A stretch of DNA of 64,000 bases from an uncultured Collinsella sp. GTDB lineage: Bacteria; Actinomycetota; Coriobacteriia; Coriobacteriales; Coriobacteriaceae. Within the stretch, counting starts at the first letter, position 1. Every line of letters begins with the position of its first letter. This document shows, in pieces, positions 38,100-46,151 of this stretch. Under the pieces are notes generated by a model. That model did no database searches. It worked only from the letters and a program-made list of their open reading frames with translations, and was not told the origin of the DNA. Both the position numbers and the translations under genes were made by a program. Where the stretch lies: the NCBI GenBank assembly GCA_959028445.1, contig CAUFRY010000002.1:51898-115897 (forward strand). Direction: 5' to 3'.

Positions 38100-40169
38100 C
38101 TATCGAACCGAAGAATCGCCCGAGGCCGAAGAGGTATCGGGCTCGTCATAAATCACGCCGAGCACGTCGCGCACGACATGCATCGCGGTATCTGAGCCAC
38201 CGCCGCCCTGCTCCAGGACGGTAGCGATGACATACTTGGGATCATCGGCCGGTGCATAGGCGCAGAACCACGCGTATTCGTCCTCGCCACTTTTCTCGCC
38301 CGTGCCCGACTTGCCGTATACCTGCGGCGTCAGGGTGCCAAAGTGCGCCGCCAGGGACGTCGATGCCGTGTAAATCACGTCGTGCATGCCGTTGCGAACA
38401 AGAGCCAAATCCGAATCGCTGTTGATCTTGGCCTCCAGGCGCTTCTTCTTGCCCTTGCCATTGTACTTATAGGCATCGCCGTCGCCATCGCGCGACACGG
38501 CAGACAAAAATACGTGAGGCACGTACTGTTTGCCGCCGTTGGCAAGACCCATATAGGCGCACGCCATCTGCAGGGGCGTCACCAGGATGTCGCCCTGGCC
38601 GATAGCAATGTTGGTCATATCGCCGGCATTCCACTTGCGGTCCTCGGCAGAGGCGTCGGTGAAGTATGACTCTTTCCACTCGGCATCGGGAATACGACCC
38701 GCGCCCTCACTCGGCAGATCGATACCGCAGGTCTTGCCTAGGCCCCAGCGACGAAAGACCTCCTGCAGGCCCTCGGGATGTTGCTCGTCATAAAAGAACG
38801 CCTTACCCATGTCGTAGAAGACGGGGTCGCACGAGTTGGCGATACCCGACTGCAGCGTCATGGTGCCGTGGCCAGACGTCAGCCAGCAGCGCTTGCCCCA
38901 AGCCTTGCCCAGACCCGTCCAATAACCCGTGCAGTTGGTTGTCTGCGTTGAAGTGTAGGTTCCAAACTCAAGACCGGCCAGTGCCGAGAGCGGCTTGATG
39001 GTCGAGGCCGACATGTACTGTCCGCTAATGGCGCGGTTGAGCAGCGGGTGCGAACCCTTGTCATCATTGAGCTCGGTCCACACGTCATTTGAGACGCCGC
39101 CGATAAAGACGGACGGATCGAACTTGGGCTGGCTCGCCATGCCCAGGATCTCGCCATTGTTGGGATCGAGACACACCACAGCGCCGTTGCCGGCATTGCT
39201 GTAGCCAGTGGTCTTGGCAAGCTCGATAGCGCTCGCCAGCGCCGTCTCACAGGCCTGTTGGATCTTAAGGTCGAGCGTGAGCTTAATGTCGGAGCCGGCC
39301 TTCGCGGGCACGGCGCCGGCCTGACCGGTCACATTGCCCGAGGCATCGACCTTGACGGTCTGCTCGCCACGAATACCCTGCAGCAGGTTTTCGTAGTAGC
39401 TCTCAACGCCCGCCTGGCCCACGATATCGCCCGACTGGTACGTAATCTTGCCAGCAGAAGCATCATCATCGCCAGAGGTTTTCTTATTCTGGGCCTCGAG
39501 CTGCTCGGAGGTAATGGTGCCGGTATAGCCCAAGATATGGCATGCCGTCTCGCCGTATGGATACTGGCGCTCGGTACGCTCGGCAATCTTGACGCCCGGG
39601 AACTCGCCGGCGTGTTCCTTGATATAGGCAACCGTGGAGCGACGGACGTCCGTCGCGATGGTATGCAGGCTCTGAGCGCCCTCTGTATTGTCCTGAATAT
39701 TGCGAAGGACCGCCACATAAGGCATTCCAAGCACGTTGGCAAGATGGCGAACCAGAACCTCATCCTCGGCAAGGTCGCGGTAGGCCACGACAGCAAGTGA
39801 GGGACGGTTCTGGACAAGCGCCACGCCATTGCGGTCGAGGATGCGGCCGCGCACAGCGGGTGTGGTAACGGTGCGAGTCTGATTACTATTGGCCTGCTTC
39901 TCGTAATAGTCCGACGAGACCATCTGCATGCCCCACAGCTTGACGGCAAGTGCCGCAAACATCGCGCCCACACCCGTGGTGAGGATGGAAAAGCGGCCCT
40001 TAAAGGCGGTCGCCGCGGTATTGCCCTCGCCCTCGGTGGCGCGCGGGGCCGTTCCATGCTGTGTATCGTAGGTAAAACGGGAATCGCCTCGACGCATGAT
40101 GACCAGCGCGACCACGATGGCCACAACCAGCACGATACCGGCGATAATAACCGTCATCTGGGAAGACAT
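38100..40169 (-). CDS. mrdA: Penicillin-binding protein 2 (elongasome transpeptidase)
   Basis: Class B PBP that crosslinks peptidoglycan with RodA. The dimerisation domain starts at VRGRILDRNGVALVQ; the transpeptidase motifs are SASTIKPLS (serine nucleophile), SCD in IANSCDPVFYD, and KSGTGE. 689 residues. There are two hydrophobic N-terminal segments, about residues 5-25 and 58-80, instead of the usual one; the positive residues after the first (MRRGDSR) suggest an outside N-terminus, keeping the catalytic domain outside. The C-terminus ends in a Ser/Asp tail. Follows mreD. Confidence 0.95.
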   Translation of the reverse strand: MSSQMTVIIAGIVLVVAIVVALVIMRRGDSRFTYDTQHGTAPRATEGEGNTAATAFKGRFSILTTGVGAMFAALAVKLWGMQMVSSDYYEKQANSNQTRTVTTPAVRGRILDRNGVALVQNRPSLAVVAYRDLAEDEVLVRHLANVLGMPYVAVLRNIQDNTEGAQSLHTIATDVRRSTVAYIKEHAGEFPGVKIAERTERQYPYGETACHILGYTGTITSEQLEAQNKKTSGDDDASAGKITYQSGDIVGQAGVESYYENLLQGIRGEQTVKVDASGNVTGQAGAVPAKAGSDIKLTLDLKIQQACETALASAIELAKTTGYSNAGNGAVVCLDPNNGEILGMASQPKFDPSVFIGGVSNDVWTELNDDKGSHPLLNRAISGQYMSASTIKPLSALAGLEFGTYTSTQTTNCTGYWTGLGKAWGKRCWLTSGHGTMTLQSGIANSCDPVFYDMGKAFFYDEQHPEGLQEVFRRWGLGKTCGIDLPSEGAGRIPDAEWKESYFTDASAEDRKWNAGDMTNIAIGQGDILVTPLQMACAYMGLANGGKQYVPHVFLSAVSRDGDGDAYKYNGKGKKKRLEAKINSDSDLALVRNGMHDVIYTASTSLAAHFGTLTPQVYGKSGTGEKSGEDEYAWFCAYAPADDPKYVIATVLEQGGGGSDTAMHVVRDVLGVIYDEPDTSSASGDSSVR

Positions 40170-40182
40170 CTACGGGCCTCCC

Positions 40183-40749
40183 CTATTTGAGCTTGCGGGT
40201 CTTGGGCTTAAAGCGCATACCCGTCTGGCGTCCGCCACGTGCGGAGAATCCATAGCCGGACTGCGGCACGACGCCGGACATCAAAAACGGAATGGCAACC
40301 AGACCCGTCAGGATCGAGGACGGCAGCGCATGGCCGAAGATCGCCACGACAAAGCTCGTCTCCAAACCCATAAACAGCAAGATGATGCTGTAGATCACAT
40401 TAATGACGAGCGCAAAGGCGCCCACGGTGACGCCGCGCGCACTCGGGGTACCGCCCGTCTGACCGACGGCGCTGTGCACCAGGGCAAAAGAACCCACGGT
40501 CAGCAGGAGCGACATAACGCCCACCGGCACGGCAGCGGACAGGTCGTAAAACAAGCCGCTGCAAAAACCGCACACGACGGCACGGGTCGGGTCGCCCGAG
40601 AACACGCTTAGGCACACCAGGATAATCATGAAGTTGACGCGACCTCCCGCAATGGAGATCTGCGGTGCCAGGCCTGCCTGCAGCAGCACACACACAATGG
40701 CGGCGATTACAAACGTGCGGGAGCTCATCCCCTGCTCGTGTAGATCCAT
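40183..40749 (-). CDS. mreD: Rod-shape determining protein MreD
   Basis: Small membrane protein linking MreC, RodA and PBP2. About five or six hydrophobic helices and the loop SVFSGDPTRAVVCGFCSGLFYDL, typical for the family. 188 residues with a basic C-terminal tail (MRFKPKTRKLK). Of two ATGs, the one at 40749 has GGGGG seven bases upstream; the one at 40755 is too close. The family is weakly conserved, so position between mreC and mrdA is the main support. Confidence 0.9.
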   Translation of the reverse strand: MDLHEQGMSSRTFVIAAIVCVLLQAGLAPQISIAGGRVNFMIILVCLSVFSGDPTRAVVCGFCSGLFYDLSAAVPVGVMSLLLTVGSFALVHSAVGQTGGTPSARGVTVGAFALVINVIYSIILLFMGLETSFVVAIFGHALPSSILTGLVAIPFLMSGVVPQSGYGFSARGGRQTGMRFKPKTRKLK

Positions 40750-40760
40750 GGACATGCCCC

Positions 40761-41759
40761 CTATTCGCTCGAGCCAGAATCGGTCGTCTCGGACGTGTCG
40801 GAACTGTCATCCGAGCTCTCGTCCTTCGTCTTGGTCGCAGCATCGCGCGACGTTCCCTGCGGCGTGCTGTTGGCCGTGCTCACGTCCTCATCCGAGGCCG
40901 ACTGTTCGTCGGTCAGCGAGGTGATGACCAGCACTTCCTCGTTGTTCTCGGCCGTGGTCTGAGCGCGCACCACAATGGTGTAGTACACGTCGTTTGCCGA
41001 TTTCTCGACCGACGAGACGGTGCCGAGCGGTAGACCCTTGGGGAACACACCGCCGATGCCCGAGGTCACGATGATGTCGCCAACCTTAACATCGGAGTCG
41101 ACGCTCACGTACTCAAGACGCAGCGTGCCGTCAGCCTGACCCTGCAGCATGCCTTGGGCGCGCGTGTCCTGTACCATGGCGGACACACCCGAGTTCTCGT
41201 CGCCAATCAGGCGCACGGTGGACGTCTTGGCCGAGACTTCGATGATCTGGCCGATAACACCGGCCGAACTCGTCACGGGCATGTTGATGGTAAGGCCGTC
41301 GGCAGAGCCCTTGTCGATGGTGACGGTCGAGGTCCAGGCATCGCCCGAGGCACCAACGATACGAGCAGCGGTCGATTTGAGGTTATAGGTCGACTGCAGG
41401 CCGACCAGCCCCTCCAGACGCTCGGCGGTCTTTTGAGCCTCGGAGAGCTCAGCAACCTTAGAGGTCAGTTCCTCGTTTTGCTTCTTAAGATCGTCAAGCG
41501 TGTCCTGCGACGCCGTAAGGTTAGAGAACACGTTGCCGATCGCATTGAAGGGAGCCGCCACAGCCGAGCCCACAAAGCGCACCGGCGAGGTAATCGTCGT
41601 TACGCCCGAACGCACGGCATGAATCGGTCCTGCCTCGCCCTCGCGGATGTAAAACGTGAGCAGCAACACCGAAATCAGGCTGAAAACAATCAACGGGCGC
41701 ATACCCGTTGATTGTCGCTTGGTATTCAGATTTGTGGAGAAACCCGAAGATCGTGCCAA
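40761..41759 (-). CDS. mreC: Rod-shape determining protein MreC
   Basis: Bitopic scaffold protein that activates PBP2-RodA. One membrane helix near residues 22-40 (PLIVFSLISVLLLTFYI), a coiled coil about 85-115 (DTLDDLKKQNEELTSKVAEL), and the beta-barrel domain ending near VYYTIVVRAQ. The last 55 residues are a Ser/Asp/Thr tail. 332 residues. Start is TTG at 41759, seven bases after AGGTGG. Directly after mreB. Confidence 0.94.
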   Translation of the reverse strand: MARSSGFSTNLNTKRQSTGMRPLIVFSLISVLLLTFYIREGEAGPIHAVRSGVTTITSPVRFVGSAVAAPFNAIGNVFSNLTASQDTLDDLKKQNEELTSKVAELSEAQKTAERLEGLVGLQSTYNLKSTAARIVGASGDAWTSTVTIDKGSADGLTINMPVTSSAGVIGQIIEVSAKTSTVRLIGDENSGVSAMVQDTRAQGMLQGQADGTLRLEYVSVDSDVKVGDIIVTSGIGGVFPKGLPLGTVSSVEKSANDVYYTIVVRAQTTAENNEEVLVITSLTDEQSASDEDVSTANSTPQGTSRDAATKTKDESSDDSSDTSETTDSGSSE

Positions 41760-41780
41760 ATGGAATCCACCTTTTGGAAA

Positions 41781-42824
41781 TTAAGCATTGGTCTGGACGA
41801 AGCCGCCATCAAACGCATTGGCCTCGAGCACGCGGGCACAGCCGTTAACGACGTTATCGAGCGCCGTGGGGCTGACGTTGACCGAAACGCCGGTCTCATC
41901 GCGCAGGCGCACGTCGAGACCGCGCAGCAGCGCGCCGCCACCAGTCAGCAAAATGCCGTAGTACATAAGGTCCGAGGCAAGATCGGGCGGCGTGGCATCG
42001 AGTGCGTCCTTGACGGCCTTGGCCATCTCGTCGAGCGGCTTGTTGAGTGCGCGACGAATCTCCTCGCTCTCGATGCGTACGGTCTTGGGCAGACCGGTGA
42101 TCACGTCGCGGCCGTTGACCTCGACGTCGAGCTCGTCCTTGAGCGGCACGGCGGAACCGACCTTGATCTTGATGTCCTCTGCCGTACGCTCGCCGATGGC
42201 CAGGTTGTAGGCATCTCGAACGTGCGTGAGGATAGCCTGATCGAACTCGTCGCCGGCAATACGGATGGACTGCGAGACGACGATGCCGCCCATAGCGATA
42301 ACGGCAACCTCGGTGGTACCGCCGCCGATGTCGATGACCATGGAGCCGGTGGGTTCCTCGACGGGCAGATCGGCGCCGATAGCGGCGGCCATGGGCTCCT
42401 CGATCAGGTAGGCCTGGCGAGCGCCGGCCTGGATCGTGGCCTCAAAGACAGCACGCTTCTCGACCGACGTGACGCCGGAGGGAACGCAGACGACAACGCG
42501 CGGACGCGGGGTCCACGGATAGCGCTTCTCGGACGCCTTGTCGATAAAGTAGCGAAGCATAGCCTCGGTAACATCGAAGTCAGCGATGACGCCGTCCTTC
42601 AGGGGACGAACGGCCACGATGTTGCCGGGCGTACGGCCGAGCATGCGCTTTGCCTCGATACCGACCGCCAGGATGCGCTCGTCGTTCTTGTCGATGGCGA
42701 CGACAGAGGGCTCGCGAATGACGATGCCCTTGCCGCGCACGGAGACAAGCGTATTTGCGGTGCCGAGGTCGATGGCAAGATCGCCCGCATAGCTACCGAA
42801 GAACATATCCATCAAAGAAAACAA
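41781..42824 (-). CDS. mreB: Actin-like cell-shape protein MreB
   Basis: Forms membrane-bound filaments that orient lateral wall synthesis. Actin-fold phosphate motifs DLAIDLGTANTLV and VIDIGGGTTEVAV, plus ILLTGGGALLRGLD, are intact. 347 residues. Start is TTG at 42824 with AGGAG five bases upstream; an internal ATG at 42812 lacks a ribosome site. Heads the mreB-mreC-mreD-mrdA-rodA cluster. Presence of the full set predicts rod-like lateral growth. Confidence 0.97.
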   Translation of the reverse strand: MFSLMDMFFGSYAGDLAIDLGTANTLVSVRGKGIVIREPSVVAIDKNDERILAVGIEAKRMLGRTPGNIVAVRPLKDGVIADFDVTEAMLRYFIDKASEKRYPWTPRPRVVVCVPSGVTSVEKRAVFEATIQAGARQAYLIEEPMAAAIGADLPVEEPTGSMVIDIGGGTTEVAVIAMGGIVVSQSIRIAGDEFDQAILTHVRDAYNLAIGERTAEDIKIKVGSAVPLKDELDVEVNGRDVITGLPKTVRIESEEIRRALNKPLDEMAKAVKDALDATPPDLASDLMYYGILLTGGGALLRGLDVRLRDETGVSVNVSPTALDNVVNGCARVLEANAFDGGFVQTNA

Positions 42825-42884
42825 CGCAACTCCTGATGTGTTGGATGATTGCTGGAAAACTACTAGCTCATGATACTAGCGCAA

Positions 42885-42917
42885 GCCCGGCACCTCACTT
42901 GCGGTGAAGCGCCGGGC
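42885..42917 (-). terminator. GC-rich hairpin between the TPR gene and mreB
   Basis: 14-bp stem starting GCCCGGC and ending GCCGGGC, loop CGCAA, about 25 bases after the TPR gene stop. The following bases are not T-rich, so it is a weak terminator or an RNA processing/stability element. Confidence 0.5.
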
Positions 42918-42939
42918 AAAGCTAAATCCCATAAGGTCA

Positions 42940-44244
42940 CTACTGGTTGTCAGCAGCCGAGAAATCCATATCGAGCGAGGAAACGGCCCAGCCGATATGA
43001 TTGTCGGAGCGCACGAATTTGACGGTGTACTCCTGCTCGCCGCCCTTGGACAGCGATGCCTTCACCTTAGCGGTCGTCTCGGTCATGGACTGATCCATGC
43101 CCTCGACGGACACGGTGGCGCCCTGCGGAATCGAGGAGATGATCATCGACTTGGCGTCCTCGGACAGGCTCGAGGCCAGGCAAGACTCGGCCTTTGCGGT
43201 GTCACCGTCGCCGGCAGCCTGGAACAGATCGGTGATAACCGACTCCTGCGAGGGGAAGCCAAAGCCGCGCGTGTAGGCAAAGCCCAGACCGCCCGCAGCA
43301 ATCAAAATGAGCAGAAGCAGCACGATGAAGACCTTGAGACCCGTGTGGCGATGGCGACGACGGACCTTGGCCTGCTTACGATCCTGACGGTCCTGCTGGA
43401 CCATCTCGGACTCGGACAGCGTAAAGAAGCCGGTGTCCGAGGGATCGGGCATAAACTGACCGGTCGCGCCCGTAGGATCGAGCGGATCGACGGCAGGAGC
43501 GTCCATCGCGGGCGCCGGAGCCGTGGCCATAGCCGTCTGGGCAGACAGTGCGGCAAGCGAATCATGCACGCGGGCAAGCTCATCGGCCTGCTCGGAGGTG
43601 AGCTGGTAGATGCCATCGGCAGTAGCGGCGTTAAAGGCGTCGAGTGCGTCGGAGGGGCGGCCGGCGGCAGAAAGTGCCTGACCCATGCCGGCGTTGAGCG
43701 CACGCGTGTCGTCGCGGGGGCCGGCAAAGTCGATAGCCGTGCGGTAGGTCTCCACGGCATCCGCCGGACGGCCAAGCTTAATGAAGCAACGACCGAGCTC
43801 GCCGAGCGCGGCGGCAGGAGCCGGATTGGCGCCGTCGATGGCAGCCTGACGGAAGGCAGTACCCGCGTTGGCATAGTCGCCCGACTGGAACAGCGCGTTA
43901 CCCAGGCCCAGATAGGCCTTGAACGGCGTGGCATAGGAAGCATCCTGCGTAGCGGCAGAAAACGCCTGGGCGGCCGTCGTGTAGTCGCCCACGGCGGCGA
44001 GCGCCTTGCCGCGGTTGGTGAGCAGCGCGCCGCGCTTGCCATAAGTGCCGTCGTTGAGGGCGGCGGCATAGGCCTCGGCGGCCTCGGCATACATGCCCAG
44101 GTGCATCAAGGCGTTACCACGAAGGTGATCGGCCTCGCCCATAATCTCATCGGGAGTTTTTGCCGCCCCAAGCATCTGGGCTGCAGCGGAAAAATCACCC
44201 GCGCGGTAAGCAGCGCGGCCCTGTTGGATCAGCTGGCTATTCAA
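42940..44244 (-). CDS. TPR-repeat membrane protein
   Basis: Function not recognised beyond the domains. Residues about 1-215 form tandem TPR units (AAYRAGDFSAAAQML, HLGMYAEAAEAYAAAL, AVGDYTTAAQAFSAAT, QSGDYANAGTAFRQA, KLGRPADAVETYRTA). A linker rich in Ala/Pro follows, then a basic stop-transfer segment and one membrane helix near residues 305-328. The last 100 residues lie outside and resemble DUF4878-like or NTF2-like lipoprotein domains. TTG at 44244 follows AAGGGG. Directly below a cyclophilin gene and above mreB, so a cell-envelope role is likely. Confidence 0.75.
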   Translation of the reverse strand: MNSQLIQQGRAAYRAGDFSAAAQMLGAAKTPDEIMGEADHLRGNALMHLGMYAEAAEAYAAALNDGTYGKRGALLTNRGKALAAVGDYTTAAQAFSAATQDASYATPFKAYLGLGNALFQSGDYANAGTAFRQAAIDGANPAPAAALGELGRCFIKLGRPADAVETYRTAIDFAGPRDDTRALNAGMGQALSAAGRPSDALDAFNAATADGIYQLTSEQADELARVHDSLAALSAQTAMATAPAPAMDAPAVDPLDPTGATGQFMPDPSDTGFFTLSESEMVQQDRQDRKQAKVRRRHRHTGLKVFIVLLLLILIAAGGLGFAYTRGFGFPSQESVITDLFQAAGDGDTAKAESCLASSLSEDAKSMIISSIPQGATVSVEGMDQSMTETTAKVKASLSKGGEQEYTVKFVRSDNHIGWAVSSLDMDFSAADNQ

Positions 44245-44255
44245 GGAAGTCCCCT

Positions 44256-44798
44256 TTACTCGTGAACGATCTCGACATGGACGATCTCGTCGCCGGCACG
44301 CAGCTGCGAAATCACATCGAGACCCTCGACCGTGGTACCAAAGACGGTGTAACCGGAATCGAGGTTATGCTGGGCGCCCAGGCAGAAGTAGAACTGCGAA
44401 CCCGCGGAATCGGGGTCCATGGAGCGTGCCATGGCAAGGGCACCATCGACATGGCTGTTGCGCGGATTGGTGGCAAACTCGCCCTTGATGCAGTAGCCGG
44501 GACCACCGGTACCGGGCATGCCGTCGGGGCCCTCAAGACCGGCAGCGACGTCGGCGCCGGACATATCGCGGGTATTGGGGTCGCCGCCCTGAATGACAAA
44601 GCCGGGCACATAGCGATGGAACTTAAGGCCATCATAGAAGCCCATCGTAGAAAGCTCGCAGAAGTTCGCGACATGAATGGGAGCCCCCTCGCCGTCAAAC
44701 TTGACCTTGATGGTACCCTTCGACGTCTCGATAACGGCGCACTCGTCGCCGGCAAGCTGATACTCGGGCGTGTAGAGCTCTTTCTTAAAACCAAACAT
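44256..44798 (-). CDS. Cyclophilin-type peptidyl-prolyl isomerase
   Basis: Accelerates cis-trans isomerisation of prolyl bonds. Cyclophilin motifs: FYDGLKFHRYVPGFVIQGGDP, then LAMARSMDPDSAGSQFYFCL and the C-terminal YTVFGTTVEGLDVI. No signal peptide, so cytosolic. 180 residues. ATG at 44798 follows AAGGAACCAC. First gene of the segment reading toward mreB, with its own candidate promoter. Confidence 0.94.
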   Translation of the reverse strand: MFGFKKELYTPEYQLAGDECAVIETSKGTIKVKFDGEGAPIHVANFCELSTMGFYDGLKFHRYVPGFVIQGGDPNTRDMSGADVAAGLEGPDGMPGTGGPGYCIKGEFATNPRNSHVDGALAMARSMDPDSAGSQFYFCLGAQHNLDSGYTVFGTTVEGLDVISQLRAGDEIVHVEIVHE

Positions 44799-44837
44799 GT
44801 GGTTCCTTCCTCGTGCGTTTAAAGCATATTTGTACGA

Positions 44838-44867
44838 ATTGTAGCAATAAGCATGCGCTTACATCAA
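44838..44867 (-). promoter_or_regulatory. Candidate promoter of the cyclophilin gene
   Basis: Minus-strand -35 TTGATG (44862-44867), 18-base spacer, -10 TACAAT (44838-44843), leader about 30-35 bases. Confidence 0.65.
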
Positions 44868-44905
44868 TTGCGCACGTAGGTTATGCCGACTATGGCGAAC
44901 TAATT

Positions 44906-46048
44906 TTAGGAACGCTGCTGCGGCTTCCAGGAGCCCACGTTGGCGTCGTACTGATTAAGCGCGCTGTTGCCACCCTGAGCGATGGGCGCCAGGATCTCGC
45001 TTTGGTGAGAACTCATCGACTCGCCATCGGGAATGGCCAGCGAGATGTCCCAACTCTGGCAGATCACGTCGACGCGCTCATACATCCACTCGGCAAGCTG
45101 CTTTAAGTGGGCAATGTCGTCCGCATAGACCGTATCGTCCTGGTACTTAAGGTTGCTGAGCTCATCTTGCGTCTTTTTAATCTGGTCGCGCAGGGCGTAA
45201 GCACTCTGCGACAGCTCCTGACGGGTGGACAGCGGCGTTCGGAGATAGCCGTTGTTAAAGGAATCGATGACCTCGCCGATCTGGTCCTCGTCACCGTAGG
45301 ACACGATGGTCTGATACAGACCGTCGAGCCTGGTATAGAGCTGATCATCGGTCAGCACGGTTTCTTCCTGGACCACCTCGGCAGAATCGTCTTGCTTGGT
45401 ATCGTCCTCAGTCGCCTCGCCCTTTTGGCGCGTGGGGAAGGTGGTTTGTGCAGCTTGGCCAAACTGGTCGTAGAAGCCAGGCATGACACCCATGGGATCG
45501 GTCGTCACGAACCAATAGGCACCGCCGCAAACGACGGCAAGTACCGCGATGACGATGAGCGGCTTGGGGATATGACGCTTGTGCTTGTGATAGGCGTCCT
45601 CGTCGGGATGCACTTTGCGCTTGGGTTTTTGAGCATCGTCGTGCAGGGAAACGGGCGTGGGAATATCGACCTTGGGGATACCGAAATCCTTATCGAAAGC
45701 CGGCAGCACGCAGGTCTCGTTAGGATCGGCGGCGTCCGAAAGAACCGCGGCAGCCGAGGCGGGCGCATGAGGCACCTCGGTATCGATCTGCTCTTGCGTT
45801 AGGCGCGGAAAACCCGCCGTGCGGCCCGCAGCCAAGTCGGATGCGGCCGCGTCCTCGGAGAGGATACCCGGAGCGGGGCGTCCGCATTTGGGGCACGTAC
45901 GATCATGCGGAGAAAGACGGGCACCGCAGCCCTCACAGAACACGAACTCGGTGTGCTCGGGGCCATCGCCCGGACCCACATAGGCGTTGCAGTAGGGGCA
46001 GAACGAGGCGCCGTCCTCGATAGTCTTAAGGCAATGCGGGCAGATCAC
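44906..46048 (-). CDS. Zinc-ribbon membrane protein, function unknown
   Basis: Two N-terminal zinc ribbons are visible: CPHC...CPYC (residues 3-20) and CEGC...CPKC (residues about 38-57). A low-complexity acidic/Ala linker and a basic stretch (HKHKRHIPK) lead to one membrane helix near residue 165-182. The outside part, from about 185, contains helices that may form a coiled coil (RDQIKKTQDELSNLKYQ). GTG at 46048 gives the natural start MICPHC and has GAGGA upstream; an earlier TTG has no ribosome site. 380 residues. Similar zinc-ribbon membrane proteins are common in Coriobacteriia. Confidence 0.72.
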   Translation of the reverse strand: MICPHCLKTIEDGASFCPYCNAYVGPGDGPEHTEFVFCEGCGARLSPHDRTCPKCGRPAPGILSEDAAASDLAAGRTAGFPRLTQEQIDTEVPHAPASAAAVLSDAADPNETCVLPAFDKDFGIPKVDIPTPVSLHDDAQKPKRKVHPDEDAYHKHKRHIPKPLIVIAVLAVVCGGAYWFVTTDPMGVMPGFYDQFGQAAQTTFPTRQKGEATEDDTKQDDSAEVVQEETVLTDDQLYTRLDGLYQTIVSYGDEDQIGEVIDSFNNGYLRTPLSTRQELSQSAYALRDQIKKTQDELSNLKYQDDTVYADDIAHLKQLAEWMYERVDVICQSWDISLAIPDGESMSSHQSEILAPIAQGGNSALNQYDANVGSWKPQQRS

Positions 46049-46151
46049 GGCATCCTCTTTTCGAAGCAATTCAAACAATCGAGGTTAGAGCATAACATCG
46101 CCACGGCCCCACAGGAGCAAGGCACCAATTCAACATCGCCAGGGCGCGTAG

